DNA of 6,339 nt from Chloroflexota bacterium. GTDB lineage: Bacteria > Chloroflexota > Dehalococcoidia > Lucifugimonadales > Lucifugimonadaceae. The DNA is taken from the NCBI GenBank assembly GCA_013911545.1, contig JACETA010000046.1, positions 1-6,339 on the forward strand, read 5' to 3'. This document shows, piece by piece, positions 1-5,249 of this stretch. The translations under genes and the position numbers were made by a program. Each line of letters opens with the position of its first letter. The first letter of the stretch is position 1. Below the pieces are notes generated by a model. The model had not been told where the DNA came from and ran no database searches. It saw nothing but the letters and a program-made list of their open reading frames with translations.

Positions 1-56
1 AACCGATAAAGTATCTCATTAAATTTTTAAATACATAAAAATATATAAATTTACTG

Positions 57-62
57 TAGAAT
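57..62 (+). promoter_or_regulatory. Putative -10 box for the 36-residue small ORF
   Basis: TAGAAT lies exactly 6 nt before the ATG at 69, so transcription would begin at or next to the start codon (leaderless). A TG precedes it directly. No convincing -35 hexamer is found 16-18 bp upstream, and the region is so AT-rich that chance matches are common. Confidence comes mainly from the same spacing recurring at two other starts in the window. Confidence 0.35.
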
Positions 63-68
63 AAATTT

Positions 69-179
69 ATGGATTTAATAAAAAAATATTTTAATCAGTA
101 TTCAATGGATGCTATTGGCTATGCTGGATCTGCATTAATAGGAGCTGGTTTAGGTTTTGCATTTTGCAAATTAATTTAA
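69..179 (+). CDS. Putative 36-residue small membrane protein
   Basis: ATG to TAA, 36 residues. The first 14 residues are polar and lysine-containing (MDLIKKYFNQYSMD). Residues 15-36 are glycine/alanine-rich and hydrophobic (core GSALIGAGLGFAF), with small-residue spacing of the GxxxG type seen in packed transmembrane helices, ending in CKLI. An in-frame TAG at 57-59 rules out a longer reading frame. There is no Shine-Dalgarno site, but a TAGAAT box 6 nt upstream would give a leaderless mRNA. It converges on the 85-residue membrane protein gene, with only 6 bp between the two stops. I recognise no family. The composition looks like a genuine single-span peptide, but a 36-codon ORF in AT-rich DNA can occur by chance. 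Confidence 0.45.
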   Translation: MDLIKKYFNQYSMDAIGYAGSALIGAGLGFAFCKLI

Positions 180-185
180 ATTATC

Positions 186-443
186 TTAAAAAATAAAACT
201 CAATATTGATTTAATAACTAGATAGAATAAATAAATTAATGATATTGGAATTGAAATCATAATTAATATTATTATTAATATCCACCAGCCAGAAATCTTT
301 TTAAACCCCATATAATTATAAGAAAAATTTAATTCAGGGTTATTTAAAGAATTTCCATCCGAATTTTCTTTCTCTTCAAATATTTCATCAATTTTTGAAT
401 TAGGCACTAATTTTGCTTTATTATTGTTGTCTTTATTATTCAT
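186..443 (-). CDS. Small single-span membrane protein, unknown function
   Basis: An 85-residue protein, not recognised as a known family. Residues 1-40 are hydrophilic and Asn/Glu/Lys-rich (includes KIDEIFEEKENSDG) and probably disordered. An aromatic/basic stretch (YNYMGFKKISGWW, about 42-54) leads into one long hydrophobic segment, about 53-78, rich in Ile/Leu, followed by a short tail. The basic residues K48 and K49 just before the helix suggest a cytoplasmic N-terminus. The start codon lies inside the end of the SMR transporter gene: ATGAATAA shares 8 bases with that gene's GAA-TAA end, so translation is probably coupled to it, and no separate Shine-Dalgarno site is visible. It is the last gene of the helicase-SMR operon. 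An accessory subunit of the transporter is possible but is inferred only from position. Confidence 0.75.
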   Translation of the reverse strand: MNNKDNNNKAKLVPNSKIDEIFEEKENSDGNSLNNPELNFSYNYMGFKKISGWWILIIILIMISIPISLIYLFYLVIKSILSFIF

Positions 444-837
444 CTTTGTTTAAATCAGACATTTCCATAAATGTGTCTCTGTTAATTTCTTTTTCCTCTT
501 CGAGAGACTTAGAGTCAGCAGAAAATAAATTTAAAAGTATTACCCCAGCAATTATAAGTATTAACCCAAATATGGCTTGCCATTGAAGTGATTGTGAATA
601 AATAAAATAACTTACTATTGCAACTATAGCTATCCCCATTGCGGACCAAATCGCATAGACAATTCCAATTGGAAAATAATCTAATGTAAAAGTCATTAAA
701 TAGGTTGAGAATATATATAACCCAATGATAATTATGCTTGGAATAGGTTTAGTAAAATTTTTAGAAATTGGAAGCATAAGGGTCCCTGTTACTTCAAATA
801 TAATTGCAAAAAATAAATATATGTATCCTAAATGCAT
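436..837 (-). CDS. SMR (small multidrug resistance) family transporter
   Basis: A 133-residue, four-helix inner-membrane protein of the EmrE/QacE/SugE-type SMR family, which exchanges protons for cationic or guanidinium-type substrates as a dimer. Visible hallmarks are the membrane-embedded glutamate in helix 1 (E15 in AIIFEVTGT, equivalent to EmrE E14), Y61 and the YAIWSAMG motif with W64 and G68 in helix 3 (EmrE W63 region), and a fourth helix near 88-105. Helices sit at about 3-23, 33-52, 57-79 and 87-105. Family members are usually near 105-110 residues. This one has an extra acidic tail (about 107-133, with EEEKE) whose end overlaps the next gene. It starts 6 bp after the helicase stop, without a clear Shine-Dalgarno site. 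Substrate cannot be assigned: drug or quaternary-ammonium export versus guanidinium export is open. Confidence 0.9.
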   Translation of the reverse strand: MHLGYIYLFFAIIFEVTGTLMLPISKNFTKPIPSIIIIGLYIFSTYLMTFTLDYFPIGIVYAIWSAMGIAIVAIVSYFIYSQSLQWQAIFGLILIIAGVILLNLFSADSKSLEEEKEINRDTFMEMSDLNKDE

Positions 838-843
838 TTTAAA

Positions 844-2157
844 TTAACTATCTTGCCTTTTAACCTTTTTTCTAATTCTAATTCTTTTTTTCTTTGTAAA
901 ACTCGAATCTTTTTTCTTTTTGAAATCTGAACCCTTTTTCTTTGTATGGTCTGAATCTTTTTTCTTCGTGGTGCCTGAATCTTTTTTCTTTTTGAAACCC
1001 GAACTCTTTTTCTTTTTGAAACCCGAACTCTTTTTCTTTTTGAAATCTGAACCTTTATTATTTTTATCTTGATTTTTATTATTTAATAATCTTTCTATTG
1101 ATTTCCATATTCTAGAATCTTTGGGGGTTAAAAAACTTACTGCTTCACCTACAGAGCCAGCTCTAGCAGTCCTGCCAATCCTATGTATAAAATCTTCAGA
1201 TGCTTGAGGCATATCATAATTTATTATGTGCTCTATATGGGGCACATCTAGGCCTCTTGAAGCAATGTCAGTAGCAACAAGAATCCTAAATCTTTCATCT
1301 CTAAAATTTTGCATGATTTTTGATCTTTTATTTTGCCTCATCCCACCATGCAGAGCATTTGATTTAATAGAGCTAGCCTTTAATTTTTTTACAACTTTAT
1401 CAGCACCTATTTTAGTTTTTACAAAAATAAGTATTGATCCTTCTCTCTCTTGAATTTGTTCAATAAGTACATTAATTTTTTCATTTGGAATTGTATTTAT
1501 AACTCTCTGCTTAATATTTGTTTCTAATACCTCATTATTTTTTATTGATATTCTTGAAGGATTATTTAAGTATTTCGTTGAAATTTTTTGTATTTGAGGA
1601 GGTAAAGTTGCTGATAATAAAATCATCTGCCTTTTTTTATCTGTAAATTTTAGGATCATATCCACTTGATATCCAAAACCCATATCAAGCATCCTGTCCA
1701 TTTCATCTAAAACCACTAATGAGCAATTTTTTAAGTTAAGTGACCTTCTTTCTAGATGATCGTTTATTCTGCCAGGGGTCCCAATAATTATTTGAGGGTT
1801 ACTTTTTAATTGGTTTATTTGAGAATAAATACCTTTTCCGCCAATAAGATTAATTGCTTTAAATGGTTTGCCGTGCTCGAGAAAAATTTTAACAACATTA
1901 AAAACTTGTTCAGATAACTCTCTTGTTGGGGTTAAAATTAAAAATCTTGAATTAACGTTTGTTTTTAATTTTTCTACTATAGGCAATACATATGAAATTG
2001 TTTTCCCTGACCCAGTTTGCGCAGTTCCTAAAATATCAGCACCACTAAGTGCAAGAGGTATTACTTTTTCTTGTATAGGTGTAGGGCCATCAAATTTTAA
2101 TCCTTTTAAGATTTTTAATGATTCTTCTGAGAGTCCCAATTGGTCAAAGTTTTGCAT
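844..2157 (-). CDS. DEAD-box ATP-dependent RNA helicase, lysine-rich tail
   Basis: A 437-residue cytoplasmic RNA helicase of the RhlE/CshA-like type, which uses ATP to unwind short RNA duplexes during ribosome assembly or RNA decay. All core motifs are present: Q motif PTPIQ (25-29), Walker A AQTGSGKT (46-53), Ia PTRELSEQ (77-84), GG (106-107), TPGR (127-130), motif II DEMD (151-154, with Met where the family has Ala), SAT (182-184), motif V ATDIASRGLD (295-304) and motif VI HRIGRTARAG (325-334). The core ends near 360. The remaining tail is almost all Lys/Ser/Asp in seven 8-residue repeats, ending in an Arg/Lys-rich stretch. Such basic tails usually bind RNA non-specifically. This is the first gene of a - strand operon, with TATAAT 7 nt before the ATG. 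RhlE-like cold-adaptation helicases are the nearest guess; the subfamily is not certain. Confidence 0.96.
   Translation of the reverse strand: MQNFDQLGLSEESLKILKGLKFDGPTPIQEKVIPLALSGADILGTAQTGSGKTISYVLPIVEKLKTNVNSRFLILTPTRELSEQVFNVVKIFLEHGKPFKAINLIGGKGIYSQINQLKSNPQIIIGTPGRINDHLERRSLNLKNCSLVVLDEMDRMLDMGFGYQVDMILKFTDKKRQMILLSATLPPQIQKISTKYLNNPSRISIKNNEVLETNIKQRVINTIPNEKINVLIEQIQEREGSILIFVKTKIGADKVVKKLKASSIKSNALHGGMRQNKRSKIMQNFRDERFRILVATDIASRGLDVPHIEHIINYDMPQASEDFIHRIGRTARAGSVGEAVSFLTPKDSRIWKSIERLLNNKNQDKNNKGSDFKKKKSSGFKKKKSSGFKKKKDSGTTKKKDSDHTKKKGSDFKKKKDSSFTKKKRIRIRKKVKRQDS
886..1053 (-). repeat. 24-bp tandem coding repeat, seven units, in the helicase tail
   Basis: Seven consecutive 24-bp units encode helicase residues 369-424. 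The unit consensus is [GSD]S-x-[FT/HT]-KKKK or KKK, for example GSDFKKKK, SSGFKKKK (twice), DSGTTKKK, DSDHTKKK, GSDFKKKK and DSSFTKKK. Units 2 and 3 differ by one base, as do units 1 and 6, which points to recent duplication. The unit length is a multiple of three, so copy-number changes keep the frame. A run of seven A on the coding strand (885-891) follows the last unit. Confidence 0.9.
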
Positions 2158-2164
2158 TTAAATG

Positions 2165-2170
2165 ATTATA
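2165..2170 (-). promoter_or_regulatory. Putative -10 box of the helicase operon
   Basis: A perfect TATAAT on the - strand ends 7 nt before the helicase ATG, placing the transcription start at or within a base or two of the start codon. No good -35 hexamer is found at 16-18 bp; the best TTG-containing match (TTGCCT, 2179-2184) is only 8 bp away and too close. No Shine-Dalgarno site lies between the box and the ATG, which agrees with a leaderless message. Confidence 0.5.
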
Positions 2171-2228
2171 TATTAATTAGGCAACGAAATATTTATTAAA
2201 TTTATTATTGTGAAATTTATATACAAAT

Positions 2229-2258
2229 TTGTTAGAAGCCAATAAAAATTAATATAAT
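2229..2258 (+). promoter_or_regulatory. Putative promoter of the lipoprotein-dehydratase operon
   Basis: TTGTTA (2229-2234, 4 of 6 matches to TTGACA), an 18-bp spacer and a perfect TATAAT (2253-2258). The box ends 6 nt before the ATG at 2265, so the mRNA would begin at the start codon with no leader. This is the best-formed promoter in the window. It is divergent from the helicase promoter, with the two -10 boxes about 82 bp apart. Confidence 0.55.
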
Positions 2259-2264
2259 TTGATA

Positions 2265-2804
2265 ATGAATAAAATATTTATAAAACTCTTTTTAGTTGTA
2301 TTAATTGTCGGTTGCTCATCAGAAGTTACTAACCAAAATGATAAAGATATTTTTGATGGCACGTATGACAATGTTATTTTTACTAAAGATTCCTTCGCTT
2401 TATTAGAATTCAAATTTATCAAAGAATATGATGTTGCTGAACTGCCAGAGGCAATTGAAGCTCATTATGGCTTTTTTAAAAGAAGAGAATTTGAACTAAG
2501 GTTCTATCCATCAAATGAATTGGCAAAATCATCAGGGGTTTTTTTTGCTGATGAAGTTACTGGGAAAGATGCAATCATAAAAAAGGCCGATTCATCATGG
2601 AAAGAAGGTATTAAAGATAGGATGACAAGTGGGGTTTTTGGCAATAAAGGAAATTCTCCTAAATATATGGATTACGTTATTTTGGGAAATATGATTGTTT
2701 TGTGTCCTATAGAAATATCAAGCTCCGAGATTGGAGCTGGTGAGCCTCTTGATAATTGCAGGTTACTTTTATCTAATTTGCCTGAAATAAATCAATTAAA
2801 CTAA
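2265..2804 (+). CDS. Putative lipoprotein of unknown function
   Basis: A 179-residue exported lipoprotein. The signal peptide has two lysines (K3, K7), a hydrophobic core (IFIKLFLVVLIVG) and a lipobox LIVGC with the lipidated cysteine at C17. Ser follows at +2, so there is no inner-membrane retention Asp. The mature part begins with a polar linker (SSEVTNQNDKD). It has an aromatic/charged middle (FKRREFELRFYP, 71-82), a Lys-rich region near 101-119, and two cysteines (C147, C165) that could form a disulfide. I do not recognise a family. The ATG at 2265 was chosen over an in-frame TTG at 2259, because it gives a normal signal peptide and sits 6 nt after TATAAT. The dehydratase-like gene follows after 10 bp with its own Shine-Dalgarno site, so they are probably co-transcribed. 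A link to that enzyme's substrate is only inferred. Confidence 0.85.
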   Translation: MNKIFIKLFLVVLIVGCSSEVTNQNDKDIFDGTYDNVIFTKDSFALLEFKFIKEYDVAELPEAIEAHYGFFKRREFELRFYPSNELAKSSGVFFADEVTGKDAIIKKADSSWKEGIKDRMTSGVFGNKGNSPKYMDYVILGNMIVLCPIEISSSEIGAGEPLDNCRLLLSNLPEINQLN

Positions 2805-2805
2805 T

Positions 2806-2809
2806 GGAG
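2806..2809 (+). promoter_or_regulatory. Ribosome binding site that fixes the TTG start
   Basis: GGAG lies 5 nt before TTG at 2815. The only nearby ATG (2804-2806) is out of frame and runs into TGA within four codons, so TTG is the supported start for the dehydratase-like gene. Confidence 0.7.
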
Positions 2810-2814
2810 ATATT

Positions 2815-3942
2815 TTGAAAATAGCAAAAATTGAAACCTTTATAATTTCAAGGTTTTTAGTTGTCAGGGTGACTGATGAGAATGGGATTCAAGGTATAGG
2901 AGAATCATGTTATTGGTCATACCCCAAATCTACTGAAGCAACAATATTATCTTTTAAAGATTCTTTAATAGGCATGGATCCTAGAAATACTAATCATATT
3001 TGGAATTATTTATGGAGATATAATTCTTCCTTCAGAAGCAACAGTATAAGTAGTGCAGTAAGCGCAATAGATATGGCTCTGTGGGATATCAAGGGTAAGA
3101 GACTTCAGGCGCCAGTTTGGGACCTTTTAGGTGGAAAAGTAAGAAATAAAGTTCGAGCTATTGCTCAAGGTATAAATGGAAATACTCCTGATGAATTTGC
3201 AGAGAAAGCAAAAAAAGTTAAAGAACAAGGCTTCACTGCCTTAAAACTTACACCTATGCCTAATGATTGGCCTGATTATTCTTATTCAAAGCTAATAGAT
3301 TTATCTGTAAAAATTGTTCAAGCTGTACGAGAAAAAGTTGGTTTTGATTTTGATATTGGAATTGAAATACATAGAAATATGAGACCTCATGAAGCAATAG
3401 TTTTCTGCAATGAAGTTGAAAAATTTAGACCATATTTTATTGAAGACCCAATTGTTCCTGATTCAGTTTTATCGATGTCTAATCTTTCAAAAAAAGTAAA
3501 CTTACCTTTGGCAGTCGGAGAAAGAAATGCTGGGGTTTGGGAATTCAAAGAGTATGCTGAACTTGTAAGGCCTGGGTTTTTTAAACCCGATGTTGCAGTT
3601 GCAGGTGGAATAACAGGTGTTAAAAAGATTTCAGATATTGCGGAAGCACATCATATAAAAATTTGCCCTCACAATTTTCAGGGGCCTATAGCAACCGCAG
3701 CCTGCATTGCGCTTGCTGTTTCTTCTCCAGCATGGGATGTTCAAGAGTCTGTTGATGAAAACCTCCCCCCGAGAAGGGATTTAACTGACGAAATAATTGC
3801 TCTAAAAGATGGATGGTACTATCCATCAGATAAACCTGGATTAGGGTTAAATTTTAATGAAAAATCTATTGAAAAATATCCTTTTGATCAAGCTAATTAC
3901 CCCCCTGAGTTAAGAGAAGATGGAAGCGTAGCTCTTAATTAA
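2815..3942 (+). CDS. Enolase-superfamily dehydratase, D-galactonate dehydratase-like
   Basis: A 375-residue cytoplasmic protein of the mandelate racemase/muconate lactonizing enzyme group (COG4948). These enzymes abstract a proton alpha to a carboxylate using Mg2+. It has an N-terminal capping domain (about 1-115, with SAVSAIDMALWDIKGK) and a (beta/alpha)7-beta barrel. Metal-ligand positions read E184, E210 and E236 (GIEIHRN, FIEDP, AVGERN), with candidate catalytic H186 and H286 (CPHNFQGP) and E311. From memory, E. coli DgoD uses D183, H185, E209, E235, H285 and E310, so every position matches with an offset of one, except Asp changed to Glu at the first ligand. The strand-2 motif is KLT (K144), not the KxK of racemases. 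A sugar-acid dehydratase is therefore most likely, but the substrate is unproven. It starts with TTG, is preceded by GGAG, and follows the lipoprotein gene by 10 bp. Confidence 0.88.
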   Translation: MKIAKIETFIISRFLVVRVTDENGIQGIGESCYWSYPKSTEATILSFKDSLIGMDPRNTNHIWNYLWRYNSSFRSNSISSAVSAIDMALWDIKGKRLQAPVWDLLGGKVRNKVRAIAQGINGNTPDEFAEKAKKVKEQGFTALKLTPMPNDWPDYSYSKLIDLSVKIVQAVREKVGFDFDIGIEIHRNMRPHEAIVFCNEVEKFRPYFIEDPIVPDSVLSMSNLSKKVNLPLAVGERNAGVWEFKEYAELVRPGFFKPDVAVAGGITGVKKISDIAEAHHIKICPHNFQGPIATAACIALAVSSPAWDVQESVDENLPPRRDLTDEIIALKDGWYYPSDKPGLGLNFNEKSIEKYPFDQANYPPELREDGSVALN

Positions 3943-3943
3943 G
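3934..3943. other. Palindrome holding both convergent stop codons
   Basis: CTTAATTAAG is a perfect 10-bp palindrome. Its TAA (3940-3942) ends the dehydratase-like gene on the + strand, and its mirror TAA (3937-3935) ends the MFS gene on the - strand. The genes overlap by 8 bp and both proteins end in Leu-Asn. This leaves no room for an intergenic terminator, and I see no stem-loop with a T-run on either side. Confidence 0.9.
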
Positions 3944-5152
3944 GTACCTTTTTTGCCAAAATTCACTAATTAACAATAATATAATCATTAAAATTAATCC
4001 TTGAAAAGCACTTATTCTTACTCCAATTTCTGGTAAAAATATTGAGCAAATTATACCAACATTTAATGCTCCAAATGGTTGCATGCCAATTGTGGTCGAA
4101 AGAAATCCCATTGCAGACCCCCTTAAATTTGAGGTAGTTCTATCAACTATAATTACGCTTTGCATTGTGCTAAATCCTGCTACCCCCAAACCACCTAAAA
4201 ATAAAAGTATTAAAGATAAAAAATAAATGTCAGATAAAGAAAAGATAAATATTGAAATAAAAAATATAAATGACCCGGATATAAATAATATTGATTGAAG
4301 TTTTCGATTTTTAACTCCTGCAATTAGTAATGATCCTAGAAGGCAACCAGCGCCTTCAGCTCCAACAAGAATCCCAAGAAGAGTAGGATTTATTTTTAAT
4401 ACAGTTTCTCCTATTACTGGAACCATACTTGTTGTTGGGAATGCCCAGATATTACAAACAATAGTGACAACCAAAACAGTTCTAAACATATGATTTTTTA
4501 TCAAAGATTTAAATGGGTTCTGAGCCTCTTCCTTTTCAACCTCTTTTTCGTAATCATCAATATTAGTTAATCTAAAAATTAACAAGGACAATAAAAATGA
4601 AAACATATAAAAAGTTCCTGAAAAAATAAAGGAATAATTTAAAAAATAATCAATCATTAGGCCAGCAAGAATTGGGCCAATAAATCTTCCAAAATTTGAA
4701 ATTGTTAAATCTAAACCTATCCCAAGTGATATATTTGAATCTTTTAATATATCACCCATAAATGATCTCCTGGAAGGAAATTCAAATGCCCAGCCAAGAC
4801 CAGATAGAAAAGACAATGAAAGTAAATGCCATACTTCAATGTAATTGGAAACCATCAAAATAAAAGCGCTAAAAGAGGAAAAAATAAAAATAATTGTAGA
4901 AAAATTTATAAAAAACCTTTTATCAAATTTGTCTGCATACCTCCCAATAATCCAACCTACAACTAATAACGGAGCAACCCTTAAACCTGAATTTAAAGCA
5001 ACGAGTAAAGCGCTTTCACTTAATTTAAAAATAATATATGCAGATACTAATACTTCAAAAAATCTGCAAAAAGAACTAATTCCACCAATTATCCATGTTG
5101 GAGCAAACCCTTTAGTTTTTATTGTTTGGGTTAACCTAGTGTCATTGAGCAC
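3935..5152 (-). CDS. MFS transporter, exporter type (MFS_3/EntS-like)
   Basis: A 405-residue inner-membrane protein with about 10-12 transmembrane segments. From the chosen GTG start, the loop between helices 2 and 3 carries motif A as GRYADKFDKR (70-79). The helix 4-5 region has PSRRSFMGD (126-134) and FGRFIGPILAGL (154-165). An acidic cytoplasmic loop (about 198-208, EKEVEKEE) separates the halves, and the second half has NLRGSAMG (342-349) and QPFGALNVG (358-366). These patterns match the MFS_3/EntS/macrolide-efflux branch, usually drug or siderophore exporters; the substrate is unknown. GTG at 5152 is preferred because AGGGA lies 8 nt upstream and the 30-residue ORF ends just before it. 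The longest frame begins with TTG at 5197, adding a hydrophobic 15-residue leader that would overlap the small ORF. The gene ends tail to tail with the dehydratase-like gene, with 8 bp overlap. Confidence 0.88.
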   Translation of the reverse strand: MLNDTRLTQTIKTKGFAPTWIIGGISSFCRFFEVLVSAYIIFKLSESALLVALNSGLRVAPLLVVGWIIGRYADKFDKRFFINFSTIIFIFSSFSAFILMVSNYIEVWHLLSLSFLSGLGWAFEFPSRRSFMGDILKDSNISLGIGLDLTISNFGRFIGPILAGLMIDYFLNYSFIFSGTFYMFSFLLSLLIFRLTNIDDYEKEVEKEEAQNPFKSLIKNHMFRTVLVVTIVCNIWAFPTTSMVPVIGETVLKINPTLLGILVGAEGAGCLLGSLLIAGVKNRKLQSILFISGSFIFFISIFIFSLSDIYFLSLILLFLGGLGVAGFSTMQSVIIVDRTTSNLRGSAMGFLSTTIGMQPFGALNVGIICSIFLPEIGVRISAFQGLILMIILLLISEFWQKRYLN

Positions 5153-5156
5153 AATT

Positions 5157-5249
5157 CTAATCCCTAAAAAAAATGAAGTTAAAAACCGCAACAACAATTA
5201 AAATAAATACAGATATGAATCCTATTGTAGCTATTGTGCTAAAGTTCAT
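5157..5249 (-). CDS. Putative 30-residue single-span membrane peptide
   Basis: ATG to TAG, 30 residues: a polar start (MNFSTIATIG), a continuous hydrophobic stretch (about 5-28, with VFILIVVAVFNFIFF), then Arg-Asp. The ATG shares ATGA with the TGA stop of the ADP-ribosylglycohydrolase gene, a typical translational-coupling junction. Its TAG lies 4 nt before the preferred GTG start of the MFS gene, so it fills the gap between them exactly. It is read in a different frame from the TTG-started extension of the MFS gene, so both cannot be ordinary full-length readings. No family is recognised. Tiny membrane peptides that bind transporters are known in other bacteria, which makes a regulatory or assembly role with the MFS protein plausible but unproven. 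Confidence 0.55.
   Translation of the reverse strand: MNFSTIATIGFISVFILIVVAVFNFIFFRD
5161..5165 (-). promoter_or_regulatory. Shine-Dalgarno-like site for the MFS GTG start
   Basis: AGGGA on the - strand ends 8 nt before GTG at 5152. It overlaps the last two codons of the 30-residue ORF. No similar purine-rich core precedes the alternative TTG cluster at 5197-5189. The spacing is slightly long, so the call is moderate. Confidence 0.45.

Noticed and set aside
1..42. End of an upstream gene at the left edge
   Set aside because: Two + strand frames stop within the first 42 bases, but too few codons are visible to recognise anything.
129..169. Short - strand ORF (about 16 codons) antisense to the 36-residue ORF
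   Set aside because: It is very short, has no start signals and no hydrophobic or motif pattern.
180..185. Terminator between the convergent 36-residue and 85-residue genes
   Set aside because: Only 6 bp separate the stops, and no GC-containing stem-loop is found on either side; the T/A runs are ordinary for this AT-rich DNA.
1226..1453. 75-codon + strand open frame
   Set aside because: It lies wholly inside the helicase gene on the opposite strand, where all helicase motifs are intact. It has no recognisable domain and is a shadow.
1868..2161. 97-codon + strand open frame
   Set aside because: It is antisense to the helicase N-terminal motifs (Q motif, Walker A) and has no independent start signal.
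3574..3588. GGGTTT-TTT-AAACCC inverted repeat, considered as a terminator or operator
   Set aside because: It lies in the conserved middle of the dehydratase-like gene, encodes part of the barrel, and has no following T-run beyond the loop; probably coincidental.
4845..5201. 118-codon + strand open frame
   Set aside because: It is antisense to the MFS N-terminal half, which carries the conserved motif A; its lysine-rich translation has no domain pattern.
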